Positions 51,817 through 60,395 are shown, counted from the first letter of the stretch. The stretch is DNA of 64,000 bases from JAUVRX01 sp049664225 (GCA_049664225.1 JBATEX010000057.1:94746-158745), one strand, 5' to 3'. Translations and numbers: made by a program. Notes: a model not told the origin generated them from the letters alone.

Positions 51817-52881
51817 TCACTTCTGCAGGATGTCAGAAATCAGGTCCAGAGCTCGGTCGTCCTCCGACTGAGCCAACCAGAAAAGGGCCTCTTGGCGAAC
51901 CGACACATCCTGAGACGGATCCCTGACGATCTCCAGCAACAGGTCGGTTCCCTGGCCGTCGGGTAGCTGACTGAGAGCGAAGATCGCCTGCTCCCTGACT
52001 TCTCGGTCCGGATCCGAGTCGACGGCCCGCTTGACGGCATCGGCTGCCCCTGCACCGCCTTCTTGCGCGAGCCAGAAGAGTGCCTCGCCGCGCACCTCGG
52101 GATCGGGATCGGTGCGACCCAGAGTCGTCAGTCTTTCCATGGCGCCTGGTGCCGAGCTCAAAGTGAGAGCGAAGGCGATGTGGACCTTGATATCCGCATC
52201 TCTCTTGGTGTCGAGGAGGCGATCCAGGACTTCCAGGCCGGCCTGACCCCGTGCCTCCCCGAGCCAGAAGATGGCCTCTTCCCGTAGTGAGCTCGACGAT
52301 TCCGAGCTGGCGATCGTGGCCAGCTCTCGATCCGCTGCAGAGCCCTTGTGGAGGGCGAGAGCCATCAGCGCCTCCTCTGACAAGTCATCGGATCTTCCTC
52401 TCCCGATCAGGGTAGTCAGCCAGGCCACGCTCTGCTCTGCAGTGACCGACTCCACCCAGGTCACCGCCCGACCGCCCGCATCCAGGCGACAGGTCTCCGA
52501 ATAGACACGGACCTCCTCCACCCGGCTCCCATCTGCCCGCAGAAGGACCGCGATCTCCCGAACCTCCGGTGGAGTAACGAGGTCATGACCGTCCGACATC
52601 ACAAAATGGCGATCACGACTCTCCAGTGAGCAGGCTCCCCGCTGTGAAAGCCTGTCGCCGCGGCCCCAGCAGCAGAGGTATCGATGCCCTTCCACTGCGG
52701 GAACGCTCCACGCGATCCAGCGAGTGTCGGAGCCCCGCTGCAGCAAACTGTCGACAGAGCTGCCCAGGTTCGTCCCCGCCTGCTCGAAGGTGATCTCCGA
52801 ATTCAAGAAGTCGGGTGGCTCAGCCGTTGCCCAGGAGGACAGCAAGACCAGGCCGACCAGTATCAGCAGTGAATTCCTCAT
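51817..52881 (-). CDS. Exported HEAT-repeat protein
   Basis: 354 residues. A signal peptide (MRNSLLILVGLVLLSSWATA) precedes a globular domain with five or six cysteines (YLCCWGRGDRLSQRGACSLE, ETCRLD), then HEAT-like helical repeats from about 190 to the end. These have the recurring pattern LREEAIFWLGEA, VRGEALFWLAQE and VRQEALFWLAQS. It is the last gene of the sigma/anti-sigma operon, 45 bases after the other HEAT gene. No enzymatic residues are evident; a binding scaffold is likely. Confidence 0.85.
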   Translation of the reverse strand: MRNSLLILVGLVLLSSWATAEPPDFLNSEITFEQAGTNLGSSVDSLLQRGSDTRWIAWSVPAVEGHRYLCCWGRGDRLSQRGACSLESRDRHFVMSDGHDLVTPPEVREIAVLLRADGSRVEEVRVYSETCRLDAGGRAVTWVESVTAEQSVAWLTTLIGRGRSDDLSEEALMALALHKGSAADRELATIASSESSSSLREEAIFWLGEARGQAGLEVLDRLLDTKRDADIKVHIAFALTLSSAPGAMERLTTLGRTDPDPEVRGEALFWLAQEGGAGAADAVKRAVDSDPDREVREQAIFALSQLPDGQGTDLLLEIVRDPSQDVSVRQEALFWLAQSEDDRALDLISDILQK

Positions 52882-52925
52882 GATCGTCTCCACTCGTTTC
52901 TCGTTGCTATTCGGTCGACTCTCGA

Positions 52926-54527
52926 CTAGTCCTCGAGGGCGGTGAGCAGGAAGTCCATCGCTTCGTCAGAGTCGATAAACGACAGGTACTCCAGAGCCAT
53001 CTTTCGCAGCTCCCGGTCCTCCTCACTGCGCACTACCTCGATGAGGGCCTCGTGGTTCTCCTGCAGCATGAAGGCCTGGAGAATGCTCTTCTTGATCTCC
53101 CGGTCACTCTCGCTCGCGTAAAGCGCTGTGAGCACCTCACGAGAGCTGTCGTTGCCAACGAGGCCGAGACCCTCGATCGCCTTGGCTCTGAGCTCCGGAT
53201 CCTCTTCCGACCGAGCCAGTCTTCCCAGTGTCTCAGCGTCATCCATTAGGAAGAAGGCTTCCAGGATCTTCTTCTTGGTCTCCAGGTCGCTCTCGGTCTC
53301 GTAGAGGGAGGCGAGTGCCTCGCTCGACTCCCGCGAGTCCACCAGTCCGAGCCCCTCGATGGCCTTGCGGCGGAGTGCCGGATCCTGTTCTGTCCGAGCC
53401 AGTCTTCCCAGTGTCTCCGCATCATCCATCAGAAAGAACGCCTCCAGAATCTTCTTTTTGGTCTCTAGGTCGGTCTCGGTCTCGTAGAGGGAGGCGAGTG
53501 CCTCACTCGACTCCGGTGAGTCCACCAGGCCCAGTCCCTCAATGGCCTTGCGGCGGAGTGCCGGATCCTGCTCCGTGCGGGCGAGCTCTAAGAGCGTGGT
53601 CGCATCCCCGGCAATGAAGAGACCCTCGAGGATCTTCGCCTTGACGTCAGGATCGGCCTCTGTCCGATAGAGCTCCCGAAGCTCGGCCCGGGCATCCATG
53701 AGACCCAACATCTCTACTGCCTTGGAGCGCAAGCTGGGATCCGACTCTTCGCGGGCCGCTGCCAGGACCGCCTGCTCGTGGTCACCCAGCATGAGCCCTT
53801 CGAGAGCCTTCGACTTGACTTGTGGGTCCGTGGCCGACGAGTAGATCTCTTTCAAGGCCTCGCCGGTCTCGGGTCCGCCTTCCAACCCCAAGAACTCGAT
53901 GGCCCTCATCGACAGCTCCGGCTGCTGCTGCCCCTTGGCGACCGACTCCAGGATCTCCCGCGCACGGGAAGAGCCGCTCTGGCTGAGAACGAAGAGCGCC
54001 TTTTCTTTGAGCTCCACCGAGTGATCGCCCTGCAGAAACTCCTCCAGGACAGGAATGGCTCGTTCAGAGTCCATGTGCATCAGGGAGTTCAAGGCATAGA
54101 GCTTGAGCTCTTCGTCCTCCTCATCGGCCGGATTCACGCTCCGACCGCTCGCCTGCCTGGCCTCGACTTCGAGGGCCCGGGCATCGTCGATCCATGAGCT
54201 CTCGGCATAGTCACGCTCCAGCTCTTGCACGGTCTGGCGGGCGAGGCTGGCGCGGCCTCGCTTGAGCTGTACGTAGGCCTTCCAATAGAGAGCCGCATCG
54301 GCATCGTTACCGCCGCCATCGGCCACTTGCGTGAAGAGAATCTCCGCTTCATCCCAGTCTTCATTGGTCAACGCCCGCTGGGCCTCACGGTAGGAGTCGC
54401 TCCGCCCTCCTTCAGCCGGATCGGCAGCGTTCCACGTGACGTTGATGTCCACCCAAGCCGTGAGTGGCGAAGCCACGAGCAGCAAGGCGATCGAAAGGTG
54501 AGTGAGAGTAGTTTGTAGTCTCTGCAT
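52926..54527 (-). CDS. Exported TPR/HEAT-repeat protein with near-identical internal units
   Basis: 533 residues. A signal peptide (LSIALLLVASPLTAW) precedes a TPR-like region (about 45-125, YREAQRALTNEDWDEAEILF) and a long HEAT array (about 140-530). Two successive units are almost the same at protein and DNA level (LARTEQDPALRRKAIEGLGL...), with a period of 61 residues or 183 bases, that is two HEAT repeats, indicating recent duplication. It follows the anti-sigma gene by 12 bases. It may titrate or sense envelope components. Confidence 0.86.
   Translation of the reverse strand: MQRLQTTLTHLSIALLLVASPLTAWVDINVTWNAADPAEGGRSDSYREAQRALTNEDWDEAEILFTQVADGGGNDADAALYWKAYVQLKRGRASLARQTVQELERDYAESSWIDDARALEVEARQASGRSVNPADEEDEELKLYALNSLMHMDSERAIPVLEEFLQGDHSVELKEKALFVLSQSGSSRAREILESVAKGQQQPELSMRAIEFLGLEGGPETGEALKEIYSSATDPQVKSKALEGLMLGDHEQAVLAAAREESDPSLRSKAVEMLGLMDARAELRELYRTEADPDVKAKILEGLFIAGDATTLLELARTEQDPALRRKAIEGLGLVDSPESSEALASLYETETDLETKKKILEAFFLMDDAETLGRLARTEQDPALRRKAIEGLGLVDSRESSEALASLYETESDLETKKKILEAFFLMDDAETLGRLARSEEDPELRAKAIEGLGLVGNDSSREVLTALYASESDREIKKSILQAFMLQENHEALIEVVRSEEDRELRKMALEYLSFIDSDEAMDFLLTALED
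53215..53590 (-). repeat. Direct 183-base intragenic repeat in the HEAT gene
   Basis: Two near-identical 183-base units lie inside the coding sequence. For example, the antisense text ATGGCCTTGCGGCGGAGTGC occurs at 53542 and again at 53359. They encode successive HEAT pairs; a third, more diverged unit follows. Confidence 0.85.
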
Positions 54528-54539
54528 GATGGATTCCTC

Positions 54540-55310
54540 CTATACATCGAGAGCGAAACGCTCTTCAGAAGTGGGGTTCTTGAGGCCTCGCCCTTCTTCT
54601 CGCAGGCGAGATCCGACAACGCGAACTTTGAACAGCAAGTCTCCCTCGTCGAGAAGAACTCGTAGATCTCCGAGGTCGGAGGAGGGGATCATCTCCGGGC
54701 CGTTGGCCAACTCGACCAACACTCTCTCCAGCTGCTCCAGGAGAGCTGCCACGTCGGCCTGGCCCGACTGTTTGGCCGCTTGACGATAGAGGCGGCTGTC
54801 GGACCGCAGCTGACCAGCCAGCTGGCGCTCGGCCGAGATGTCGAACTCTCCGTTGTCCCGAGTGTTGGCCAACTCCACGAGCAGCATTTCGGATTTCTCG
54901 AGATGTTTGGCCACGGTCAGGAGCAGAATCCGCTCCTGGCCGTCGTAGCCGACTGCGGCGAGCTCGACCTGCTGCCGAGGCCACAGGCGGCCAGCGAGAA
55001 AAGCGCCCATGACCAGCAGTAGAGTCGCCGCCACCAGAGCCCACTCGCGGCGCGGCTTGAGAAGCTCCCAGTCCCAGAGCCGGGAGCGACGTTGCTCCAG
55101 CTGCGGAGCCAGCCGATGCCAGACCGCCGATCCATAGGACGGATGCCGCTCGGGTATCTCGGGCTCTTCGACCGAGTCGAGGATTCCGCGCAACGCTTCG
55201 AAGCGTCGTTGGAGCTCTGCGGAAGCCTCGATCTGCCGTCCCAGCTCCTCGGCGTCTGAAGCCTCGCCGTAGTAGTAGAGGATCAGATGCTCATCCGTGA
55301 CTGACTTCAT
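54540..55310 (-). CDS. Anti-sigma-factor-like membrane protein
   Basis: 256 residues. An N-terminal cytoplasmic region (DEHLILYYYGEASDAEELGR, then a helical stretch) is followed by one membrane helix near 90-110 (WALVAATLLLVMGAFLAGRL) and a charged periplasmic part (about 115-256). The layout and position, overlapping the sigma gene by 20 bases, identify it as the probable cognate anti-sigma factor. No HxxxCxxC zinc motif is present. The periplasmic domain would sense the envelope signal. Confidence 0.82.
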   Translation of the reverse strand: MKSVTDEHLILYYYGEASDAEELGRQIEASAELQRRFEALRGILDSVEEPEIPERHPSYGSAVWHRLAPQLEQRRSRLWDWELLKPRREWALVAATLLLVMGAFLAGRLWPRQQVELAAVGYDGQERILLLTVAKHLEKSEMLLVELANTRDNGEFDISAERQLAGQLRSDSRLYRQAAKQSGQADVAALLEQLERVLVELANGPEMIPSSDLGDLRVLLDEGDLLFKVRVVGSRLREEGRGLKNPTSEERFALDV

Positions 55311-55881
55311 GGCTTTCCTCCACCAATGGACCGAGAGCGGCTCTCAGCTTCTTGACCGCCCGAAAGACCGCGTTCCTGGATGCGCCGGGCCGAATTCCCA
55401 GAATGCGCCCGATCTCGGCGCTGGTATGTCCTTCGAAGTGCCGCAGCAAGAATGCCGTTCGCTCTGTGGGACTCAAGGATAGGAGCACCTGCTGCACGGC
55501 CTGGCGGGCCTCGCTGCTTTCGGCCATACGATCGGGGCGCGGGTCTCTATTCACCATCGCTTCGAGCTCGGTTCGCTCTTCGATGGTCTCGCGTTGGGTG
55601 CGGCGCCCCTCTTTTCTCATCAGGTCCATGGCGCAGTTGACGGCGATGCGGTGCAGCCAGGTGCCGAACTGCGATCTGCCATCGAAAAGGTGGAGCTTGC
55701 GGTAGGCCCGGAGAAAGGCTTCCTGAACCACGTCTTCGGCGTTCTGCTCGCTGCCCGTGAGACGGAAGGCCGTGCGGAAGATCCTCTGACTGTGTCCTTC
55801 GACAAGTCCTCTGAAGGCGTCGGAGTCTCCGGCGCGCGCTTGCTCAACGAGTTCAAGGTCATTCCCCTCCATTCCTCTCAT
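55291..55881 (-). CDS. ECF-type RNA polymerase sigma factor
   Basis: 196 residues. Region 2 has AFRGLVEGHSQRIFRTAFRL and NAEDVVQEAFLRAYRKLHLF. Region 4 has LSPTERTAFLLRHFEGHTSA followed by EIGRILGIRPGASRNAVFRA. No region 3 is present, so it is group IV. It is the first gene of a four-gene operon with its anti-sigma factor and two exported HEAT proteins. The ATG at 55881 has a GAGGG ribosome site; an internal ATG at 55872 is possible. Confidence 0.92.
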   Translation of the reverse strand: MRGMEGNDLELVEQARAGDSDAFRGLVEGHSQRIFRTAFRLTGSEQNAEDVVQEAFLRAYRKLHLFDGRSQFGTWLHRIAVNCAMDLMRKEGRRTQRETIEERTELEAMVNRDPRPDRMAESSEARQAVQQVLLSLSPTERTAFLLRHFEGHTSAEIGRILGIRPGASRNAVFRAVKKLRAALGPLVEESHEVSHG

Positions 55882-56112
55882 TAGACGCGCCCTCGACTCG
55901 TGTCGTTAGTCAGACCTGGCAACATCATCTCCCACACCCCGCACCAGGAGAAGTCGCCCTTGAAGTCCAGCGACTCCGGCTGGCACCTCCTCTGGCCCCG
56001 ACCACTCAGGCATACGCCTTGCAAACGGTAGACTCGGGTCCGCACGATGGAGATCATGCCCACGGTTCCTGGGCGGGTACAGCGAGCTCCAGGGCAAGAC
56101 CGGACACGGTTC

Positions 56113-56964
56113 ATGTTGCGAGCAGCTCTGACAATCACACTCATCTCTATCCCTCTGACCCTGGGGGCGGATCTCTGGGCGCAGGAGCAGGAATCGCCTC
56201 CTCCGGAGGACGTCGAGCGAATCATCGAGGAGATCCTCCAACTTCGGGGCGAGGCGGAGGCCCTGCTCGAGACGCTGCCGCCCGAGCTGAGAGAAGAGGT
56301 CGAGCGCCGCTGGATTGAGCTGCAAGTTGCGCCTCCAGAGCTACTTGACAGGGAGGCGTCTCAATCCGCGCCCGCCGTCGCAGCCCCGCCAGAGCCAGAC
56401 TCGGGGCCTGAGGATCTTTCTCCGGTGCCTGCTGAGATTGCTCCCTCACAGCAGCCGACACCCGGTCCAGGACCTGACGCCGAGCTCGAGCCAGCGCTCG
56501 AAAGTGAAGCCGCTGAGGTACTCCCTGAACCTGCGAAGGAGTGTGACAGCCTCGGACCGCTCGACACCAATAGTGATGGAGTCATCTCTGCCAGTGACCG
56601 CAACTGGCGCTATCTGCGCCTACGAGCCGACATGGGGGGTAGGAGCACCAACATGGGCGACCTCGAATCCCTCTACGACTTGGATATTCGGGAAATCGAT
56701 GTGAACCTCAGGTTCTACAAGCTGGCCGACGGCTTCACTGGCGACATCACACTCGATGACCGCATCCGCTTCGAGCTTCTCAGCAAGCGCAGGTCCGGCC
56801 GGCGGAGCATGATCCTCTTCATCCAGGCGAGCCGCCTGGGCCGGGGCGGGGGTCTCCAACTGGTAGATAGCTCCGGGGCTCTGCTGGCCGGCGACCAACC
56901 CCTGGCTCCCGGCGTGGCCCTCCAGACCGCCGAAGGATCGCGACTGCCCCTGCTCTGTCCCTGA
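56113..56964 (+). CDS. Secreted protein with EF-hand/dockerin-like calcium loop
   Basis: 283 residues from the ATG at 56113, which opens a signal peptide (MLRAALTITLISIPLTLG). An in-frame ATG at 56047 would place 22 residues before it. An acidic helical stretch is followed by a long Pro/Glu/Ala-rich linker (about 75-140). Then comes a canonical calcium loop DTNSDGVISASD starting at Asp151, continuing into a beta-rich C-terminal domain (YDLDIREIDVNLRFYKLADG). Single-loop proteins of this kind recall dockerins. I do not recognise the family beyond that. Confidence 0.75.
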   Translation: MLRAALTITLISIPLTLGADLWAQEQESPPPEDVERIIEEILQLRGEAEALLETLPPELREEVERRWIELQVAPPELLDREASQSAPAVAAPPEPDSGPEDLSPVPAEIAPSQQPTPGPGPDAELEPALESEAAEVLPEPAKECDSLGPLDTNSDGVISASDRNWRYLRLRADMGGRSTNMGDLESLYDLDIREIDVNLRFYKLADGFTGDITLDDRIRFELLSKRRSGRRSMILFIQASRLGRGGGLQLVDSSGALLAGDQPLAPGVALQTAEGSRLPLLCP

Positions 56965-56989
56965 CATCGACCGAAGTCTCGTGGAGGCC

Positions 56990-57019
56990 CAGGGGCGTAA
57001 GGGCCTAGGGGGCTAGGGC
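56990..57019 (-). repeat. C-rich dispersed repeat, family 2, inverted copy
   Basis: On the minus strand it reads AGCCCTAGCCCCCTAGGCCC followed by TTACGCCCCT, matching the copies at 11864, 17849 and 18024. It lies directly beside a family 1 hairpin repeat. Confidence 0.5.
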
Positions 57020-57032
57020 TCGAGCCTCTGTT

Positions 57033-57111
57033 CCCCCAAGCCCTCAAGCCCTCAAGCCCTCAAAGATCGGTCGCGAGATAGGCGCGACCGCCTCAACCCT
57101 CATGGTGGGTG
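57033..57111 (+). repeat. Dispersed hairpin repeat, family 1, copy C
   Basis: Three successive AAGCCCTC units lead into CAAAGATC, then an 8-bp stem CGGTCGCG (57068-57075) / CGCGACCG (57083-57090) with a 7-base loop, followed by GCCTCAACCCTC. The flanks match the other copies, while the stem differs from them on both arms. It lies between two convergent genes. Confidence 0.75.
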
Positions 57112-57115
57112 GGGG

Positions 57116-58057
57116 TCACGCTGCGAAGTGCTGACGTGAGAAGGCGATGCGGTCTTCGAGACTGTCGCTCGGGTCCGCGTGCTCGTCGATCAGCTCAAGA
57201 CGTGTATGGAGCCCGGCGAAGTTGGCGATCTGGATAGCCAGGCCGGGGCGGGCATTGAGCTCCAGAATCAATGGGCCGTGCTTATGGTCGAGCACGAGGT
57301 CGACCCCCAGGTATCCCAGACCGGTCATGTCGAAACACTCAGCCGCCAACTTCAGGATCTGATCCCAGTGGGGAATCTCCAAGCCTTCGAGGCAATTCCC
57401 AGTGTCGGGGTGCAACACCACGACCTCGGTACCCCGAACTCCCTGGAGCGTGACGCCCTTTGACAAATCGATTCCGACCCCAACCGCACCCAGATGAAGA
57501 TTGGCCTTGCCATCCGAGAGATGAGTCGGCAAACGGATCATGGCCATGGCGGGAAAGCCGCGATAGACGATCAGCCGAATGTCAGGCACCCCGCGATAGC
57601 TGATCTTCTCCAGCTCGGGTTCGCTCTGGACGAAGTACTCGACAAGCACCCTGTCCCGCTGACCGCCCAGACTGTACAGCCCACTGAGCGAATTGGAGAT
57701 GTGGTGATCGAGCTCGGCCCGGTCCATCACGGCGCCGCTCGACTTGAGGTACAGCTCACCCCTTCTGCCGATGATGATCAGGATTCCATTGCCACCGCTA
57801 CCGTGGGCCGGCTTGACCACGAACTGCTCGCGGTCCGCCAGCGCCTTGCGAAGACCACGTACGTCGTGCTGTGCAGTGACCACGGCGTAGAGCTCCGGGA
57901 CCGGCATCCCAGAAGCGATCGCCAGCTCCTTGGTGCGCAGCTTGTCGTCCACCAACGGGTACAGACGACGGGGGTTCCACAAGCGCACGTACGCAGAATT
58001 GCGCCGATTGATCCCCAGAACTCCTCGCTCCCGCAATCGTCGTCGCACCTCAAGCAT
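57116..58057 (-). CDS. RimK-related ATP-grasp alpha-L-glutamate ligase-like protein
   Basis: 313 residues. The ATP-grasp fold is shown by FVVKPAHGSGGNGILIIIG, LGYLGVDLVLD and the metal-binding LILELNARPGLAIQIAN. It belongs to the family annotated as alpha-L-glutamate ligase homologue (TIGR02291). Its start overlaps the stop of the transglutaminase-7TM gene by 8 bases. The trio with that gene and the retropepsin-like gene is a known conserved neighbourhood, proposed to add and remove amino acids on a peptide. The acceptor is unknown. Confidence 0.9.
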   Translation of the reverse strand: MLEVRRRLRERGVLGINRRNSAYVRLWNPRRLYPLVDDKLRTKELAIASGMPVPELYAVVTAQHDVRGLRKALADREQFVVKPAHGSGGNGILIIIGRRGELYLKSSGAVMDRAELDHHISNSLSGLYSLGGQRDRVLVEYFVQSEPELEKISYRGVPDIRLIVYRGFPAMAMIRLPTHLSDGKANLHLGAVGVGIDLSKGVTLQGVRGTEVVVLHPDTGNCLEGLEIPHWDQILKLAAECFDMTGLGYLGVDLVLDHKHGPLILELNARPGLAIQIANFAGLHTRLELIDEHADPSDSLEDRIAFSRQHFAA

Positions 58058-59576
58058 CGTCGGTCCCCAGAGCTCGAAATCGAACCAACTCCAACAGGCG
58101 ATAGCCGGAGTATCGACCCAACAGGAGAACTGCGGCGAGAAGCAGCAACAGAATCTCGGGAAATACGAAGACCAGGTACTCTACCTGACTGAGGCTCATG
58201 ACTAGATAGGCCAGGGCCGCAACGGCCAGAGTTCCCAGGCCTTGCTGGATCGCCTCGGTCGGCCCGACTTCCTCCCAGACGATCGACATCCGTTCGATGG
58301 CGATGGTGAGGATCACGAGTGGAAACAGCGCCACGGACAGCCCTGTTTCAAAACCCAGCTGATGGCTCAAGATACTCACGGTCAACAGGCAGAGCACCAC
58401 CAAGATCAGGACTGCCGCCAGGCGTGGCACCAGCAGGAGTCGCAGGCGATCCAGGAGAAAGCGCAAACCCACCCCAAGCGCCACTACCAAGACGAAGAGG
58501 ACCAGGCCTGCCACCAGTCTGGTTTCCCGAAAAGCCAGGGCGACCAAGACCGGCATGAAGGTCCCAAAGGTCTTGACCCCGATAACGTTGCGGAGAAGCA
58601 CCATGATGAAGGCGCCTATTGGAACCAGCAGGAGAATCTGGTACACCGCCTGGATTTGCAGCGGTAGGCGAAGCAGCGAGAAATCCATGATTCTGGATTG
58701 CCTTGCGTCCGCCCGTCTTTCGGCCAACTGCAATGCGTCGACGGTATTGCGCCAGGTCGAGATCTCGACTTCCGGGTTGCTACCTCCGACGACATCGATC
58801 AGCGGCTTGTCGCCATCCCACCAAATCAACACATTCTCGGGCAGCCCCTCTTCACCTGTTTCCGGACTGAACCACAGCCACGAATCGCCATCCCAAACTT
58901 CCAAGACCGGGCTGAACTGGGCGTGTCTCTCGCCCTCTTCCAGATACAGGCCGTAGGCTGCCCGAGCCGAAATACCGCCCGTCTCGAGGAGCGAGACCGC
59001 GATCTCCACTCGCTGGCCGAGAGAGCGACCCGCGGCCAGAAAAAGCGCTGTATTCTCATCAGGTTCCGGATCGTTGAGGTGACGAAGCAGCTCGGCCGTG
59101 AACGTCGACACATCGGCCGACTGAGCGCGAACCTGAGCTACCACCGCCTCCGCCGCCGTAGCATACGGCTCTTCGAGTCTCTCGTTTTCGAGACCTGTCG
59201 GTGCTGAAGGTCTCCGCGCGCCAACGAGCTCAGGCGTCACAACGGCCTGGTAGTAGAAAGTCTGCCGTCCAGCGGCCCTGCGGATGGCCCATTGCGCCTC
59301 GCGCGCTCCAGCCTCCTCGACGATCGTGAGACCGAACCCTCGCGACACGAAATTCTCGTCCAACACCGTAAAACCCGGCGGCGAAGAGAGGATCTGCAAG
59401 ATCGCCTTGACCGGTCGGGTATGGCCGTCGACCGTGAATCGAGCCTGGACCGTCCAGACGCTGCTTTCACCCTCGGGTTGAAACGGAAATCCGAGAACCA
59501 TCACCTTGTACAGGATGAGTGCCAGGCCGACAACCACCAGCAAACCGACCGTCAGGTAGAGAGGGAGCTTCTTCAC
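58050..59576 (-). CDS. Inactive transglutaminase fused to seven membrane helices (UUP1 family)
   Basis: 508 residues. One N-terminal helix anchors a periplasmic domain (about 35-290) with the transglutaminase-like core LETGGISARAAYGLYLEEGE and WLWFSPETGEEG. The catalytic cysteine is absent from the expected position, as in other members. About seven helices follow (about 300-500), including GVKTFGTFMPVLVALAFRET. The family is known as Transglut_i_TM plus 7TM_transglut. It lies between the ATP-grasp and retropepsin genes, with a 4-base ATGA overlap to the latter. Confidence 0.9.
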   Translation of the reverse strand: MKKLPLYLTVGLLVVVGLALILYKVMVLGFPFQPEGESSVWTVQARFTVDGHTRPVKAILQILSSPPGFTVLDENFVSRGFGLTIVEEAGAREAQWAIRRAAGRQTFYYQAVVTPELVGARRPSAPTGLENERLEEPYATAAEAVVAQVRAQSADVSTFTAELLRHLNDPEPDENTALFLAAGRSLGQRVEIAVSLLETGGISARAAYGLYLEEGERHAQFSPVLEVWDGDSWLWFSPETGEEGLPENVLIWWDGDKPLIDVVGGSNPEVEISTWRNTVDALQLAERRADARQSRIMDFSLLRLPLQIQAVYQILLLVPIGAFIMVLLRNVIGVKTFGTFMPVLVALAFRETRLVAGLVLFVLVVALGVGLRFLLDRLRLLLVPRLAAVLILVVLCLLTVSILSHQLGFETGLSVALFPLVILTIAIERMSIVWEEVGPTEAIQQGLGTLAVAALAYLVMSLSQVEYLVFVFPEILLLLLAAVLLLGRYSGYRLLELVRFRALGTDDA

Positions 59577-60124
59577 TTCTTCTCCTCGATCGGGCAGCGG
59601 GGCTTGCTGGTCAGGGTCAATGCGGGATCGATCACCGCCAGGCCCTCAAGGGCATTGCGCCCCAGAAGCACCGGATAGGCAAAGCCGCTGCGATCCACCA
59701 AGGTGACCTCCACCTTCTGAAGATACTCTCCCAGACAGATTTCCATCAGCACGACCGAGCGCTTCTGACTGGGCCCCTTGTGCTCCTTGATATAGGCCGT
59801 TCGGACCAGCGGTTTCTTGAAACGGACACGCCGACCGCTGTGATCCTCCACTACCAGGAACTCCACCCATCGGCGTCCGTCCTTGCCGCGGAATCGCCGA
59901 ATCTTGTTGGCATCCAGAGAGGAGGTGTCAGCGCCGGTGTCCAGTTTGGCTGTCAGCTCGAGGCGGCTCCTGCCCACGTGCACATGTTCGATCCAGCCCA
60001 AGATCTCCTTCTTCAGGGGGGAGGCGGGTCGAGCGAGAAGCACCATCACGAAAAGGCAAGCTGAAGCACAACGGAGGACCCGATGCGACCACCACCATCT
60101 TCTGTTCCAGATGTTCAACGCCAT
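59573..60124 (-). CDS. Retropepsin-like aspartic peptidase (formerly ATP-dependent zinc protease family)
   Basis: 183 residues from the ATG at 60124. An N-terminal hydrophobic segment (ASACLFVMVLLARPASP) exports or anchors it. The active-site motif is AKLDTGADTSSLDA, with a second part YPVLLGRNALEG. The family (PF05618, COG4067) was long called zinc protease, but the DTGA motif marks a retropepsin fold. The frame is open to 60319, where it would run through a hairpin repeat; the 60124 start avoids this. It is the first gene of the trio. Confidence 0.88.
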   Translation of the reverse strand: MALNIWNRRWWWSHRVLRCASACLFVMVLLARPASPLKKEILGWIEHVHVGRSRLELTAKLDTGADTSSLDANKIRRFRGKDGRRWVEFLVVEDHSGRRVRFKKPLVRTAYIKEHKGPSQKRSVVLMEICLGEYLQKVEVTLVDRSGFAYPVLLGRNALEGLAVIDPALTLTSKPRCPIEEKK

Positions 60125-60282
60125 CTCTGGTGGCTCCTCACATACCGCACGAATCGAGTCCTTGCGGCTCCCCTCGTCGACTACCATTTGCACCAATTCA
60201 CGGGCCCAGTCCAACAGACGTCCTATCAGCCACGAAATTCTAGCCTGGAATGGCTCTTTCGCATCACCAGCCTCGGAGGGTC

Positions 60283-60317
60283 GCCCCGAAAAAGGCGACA
60301 GGCACCCTTTTCGGGGC
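60283..60317 (+). repeat. REP-like hairpin
   Basis: GCCCCGAAAA (60283-60292) and TTTTCGGGGC (60308-60317) form a 10-bp stem around GGCGACAGGCACCC. The text AAAAGG..GACAGGCACC..TTTT resembles REP sequences mobilised by RAYT (Y1) transposases. No transposase is in the window. It sits in the 271-base spacer between divergent genes, which otherwise shows only a small GGATTC/GAATCC inverted repeat (60329-60347). Confidence 0.5.
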
Positions 60318-60395
60318 AACTGGAGTCGGGATTCGAGGATAGAATCCGAAGGCCCGCGCCGCTCGACCGAGCCTTTTTAAGGGGGGAACCAAGCC

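Noticed and set aside
53215..53590. Tandem repeat as a CRISPR or mobile array
   Set aside because: The 183-base repeats keep the reading frame and encode HEAT helices, with no spacers.
59573..60319. Long form of the retropepsin gene
   Set aside because: The added N-terminus would be translated from a REP-like hairpin, and the shorter start places a proper anchor segment at the N-terminus.
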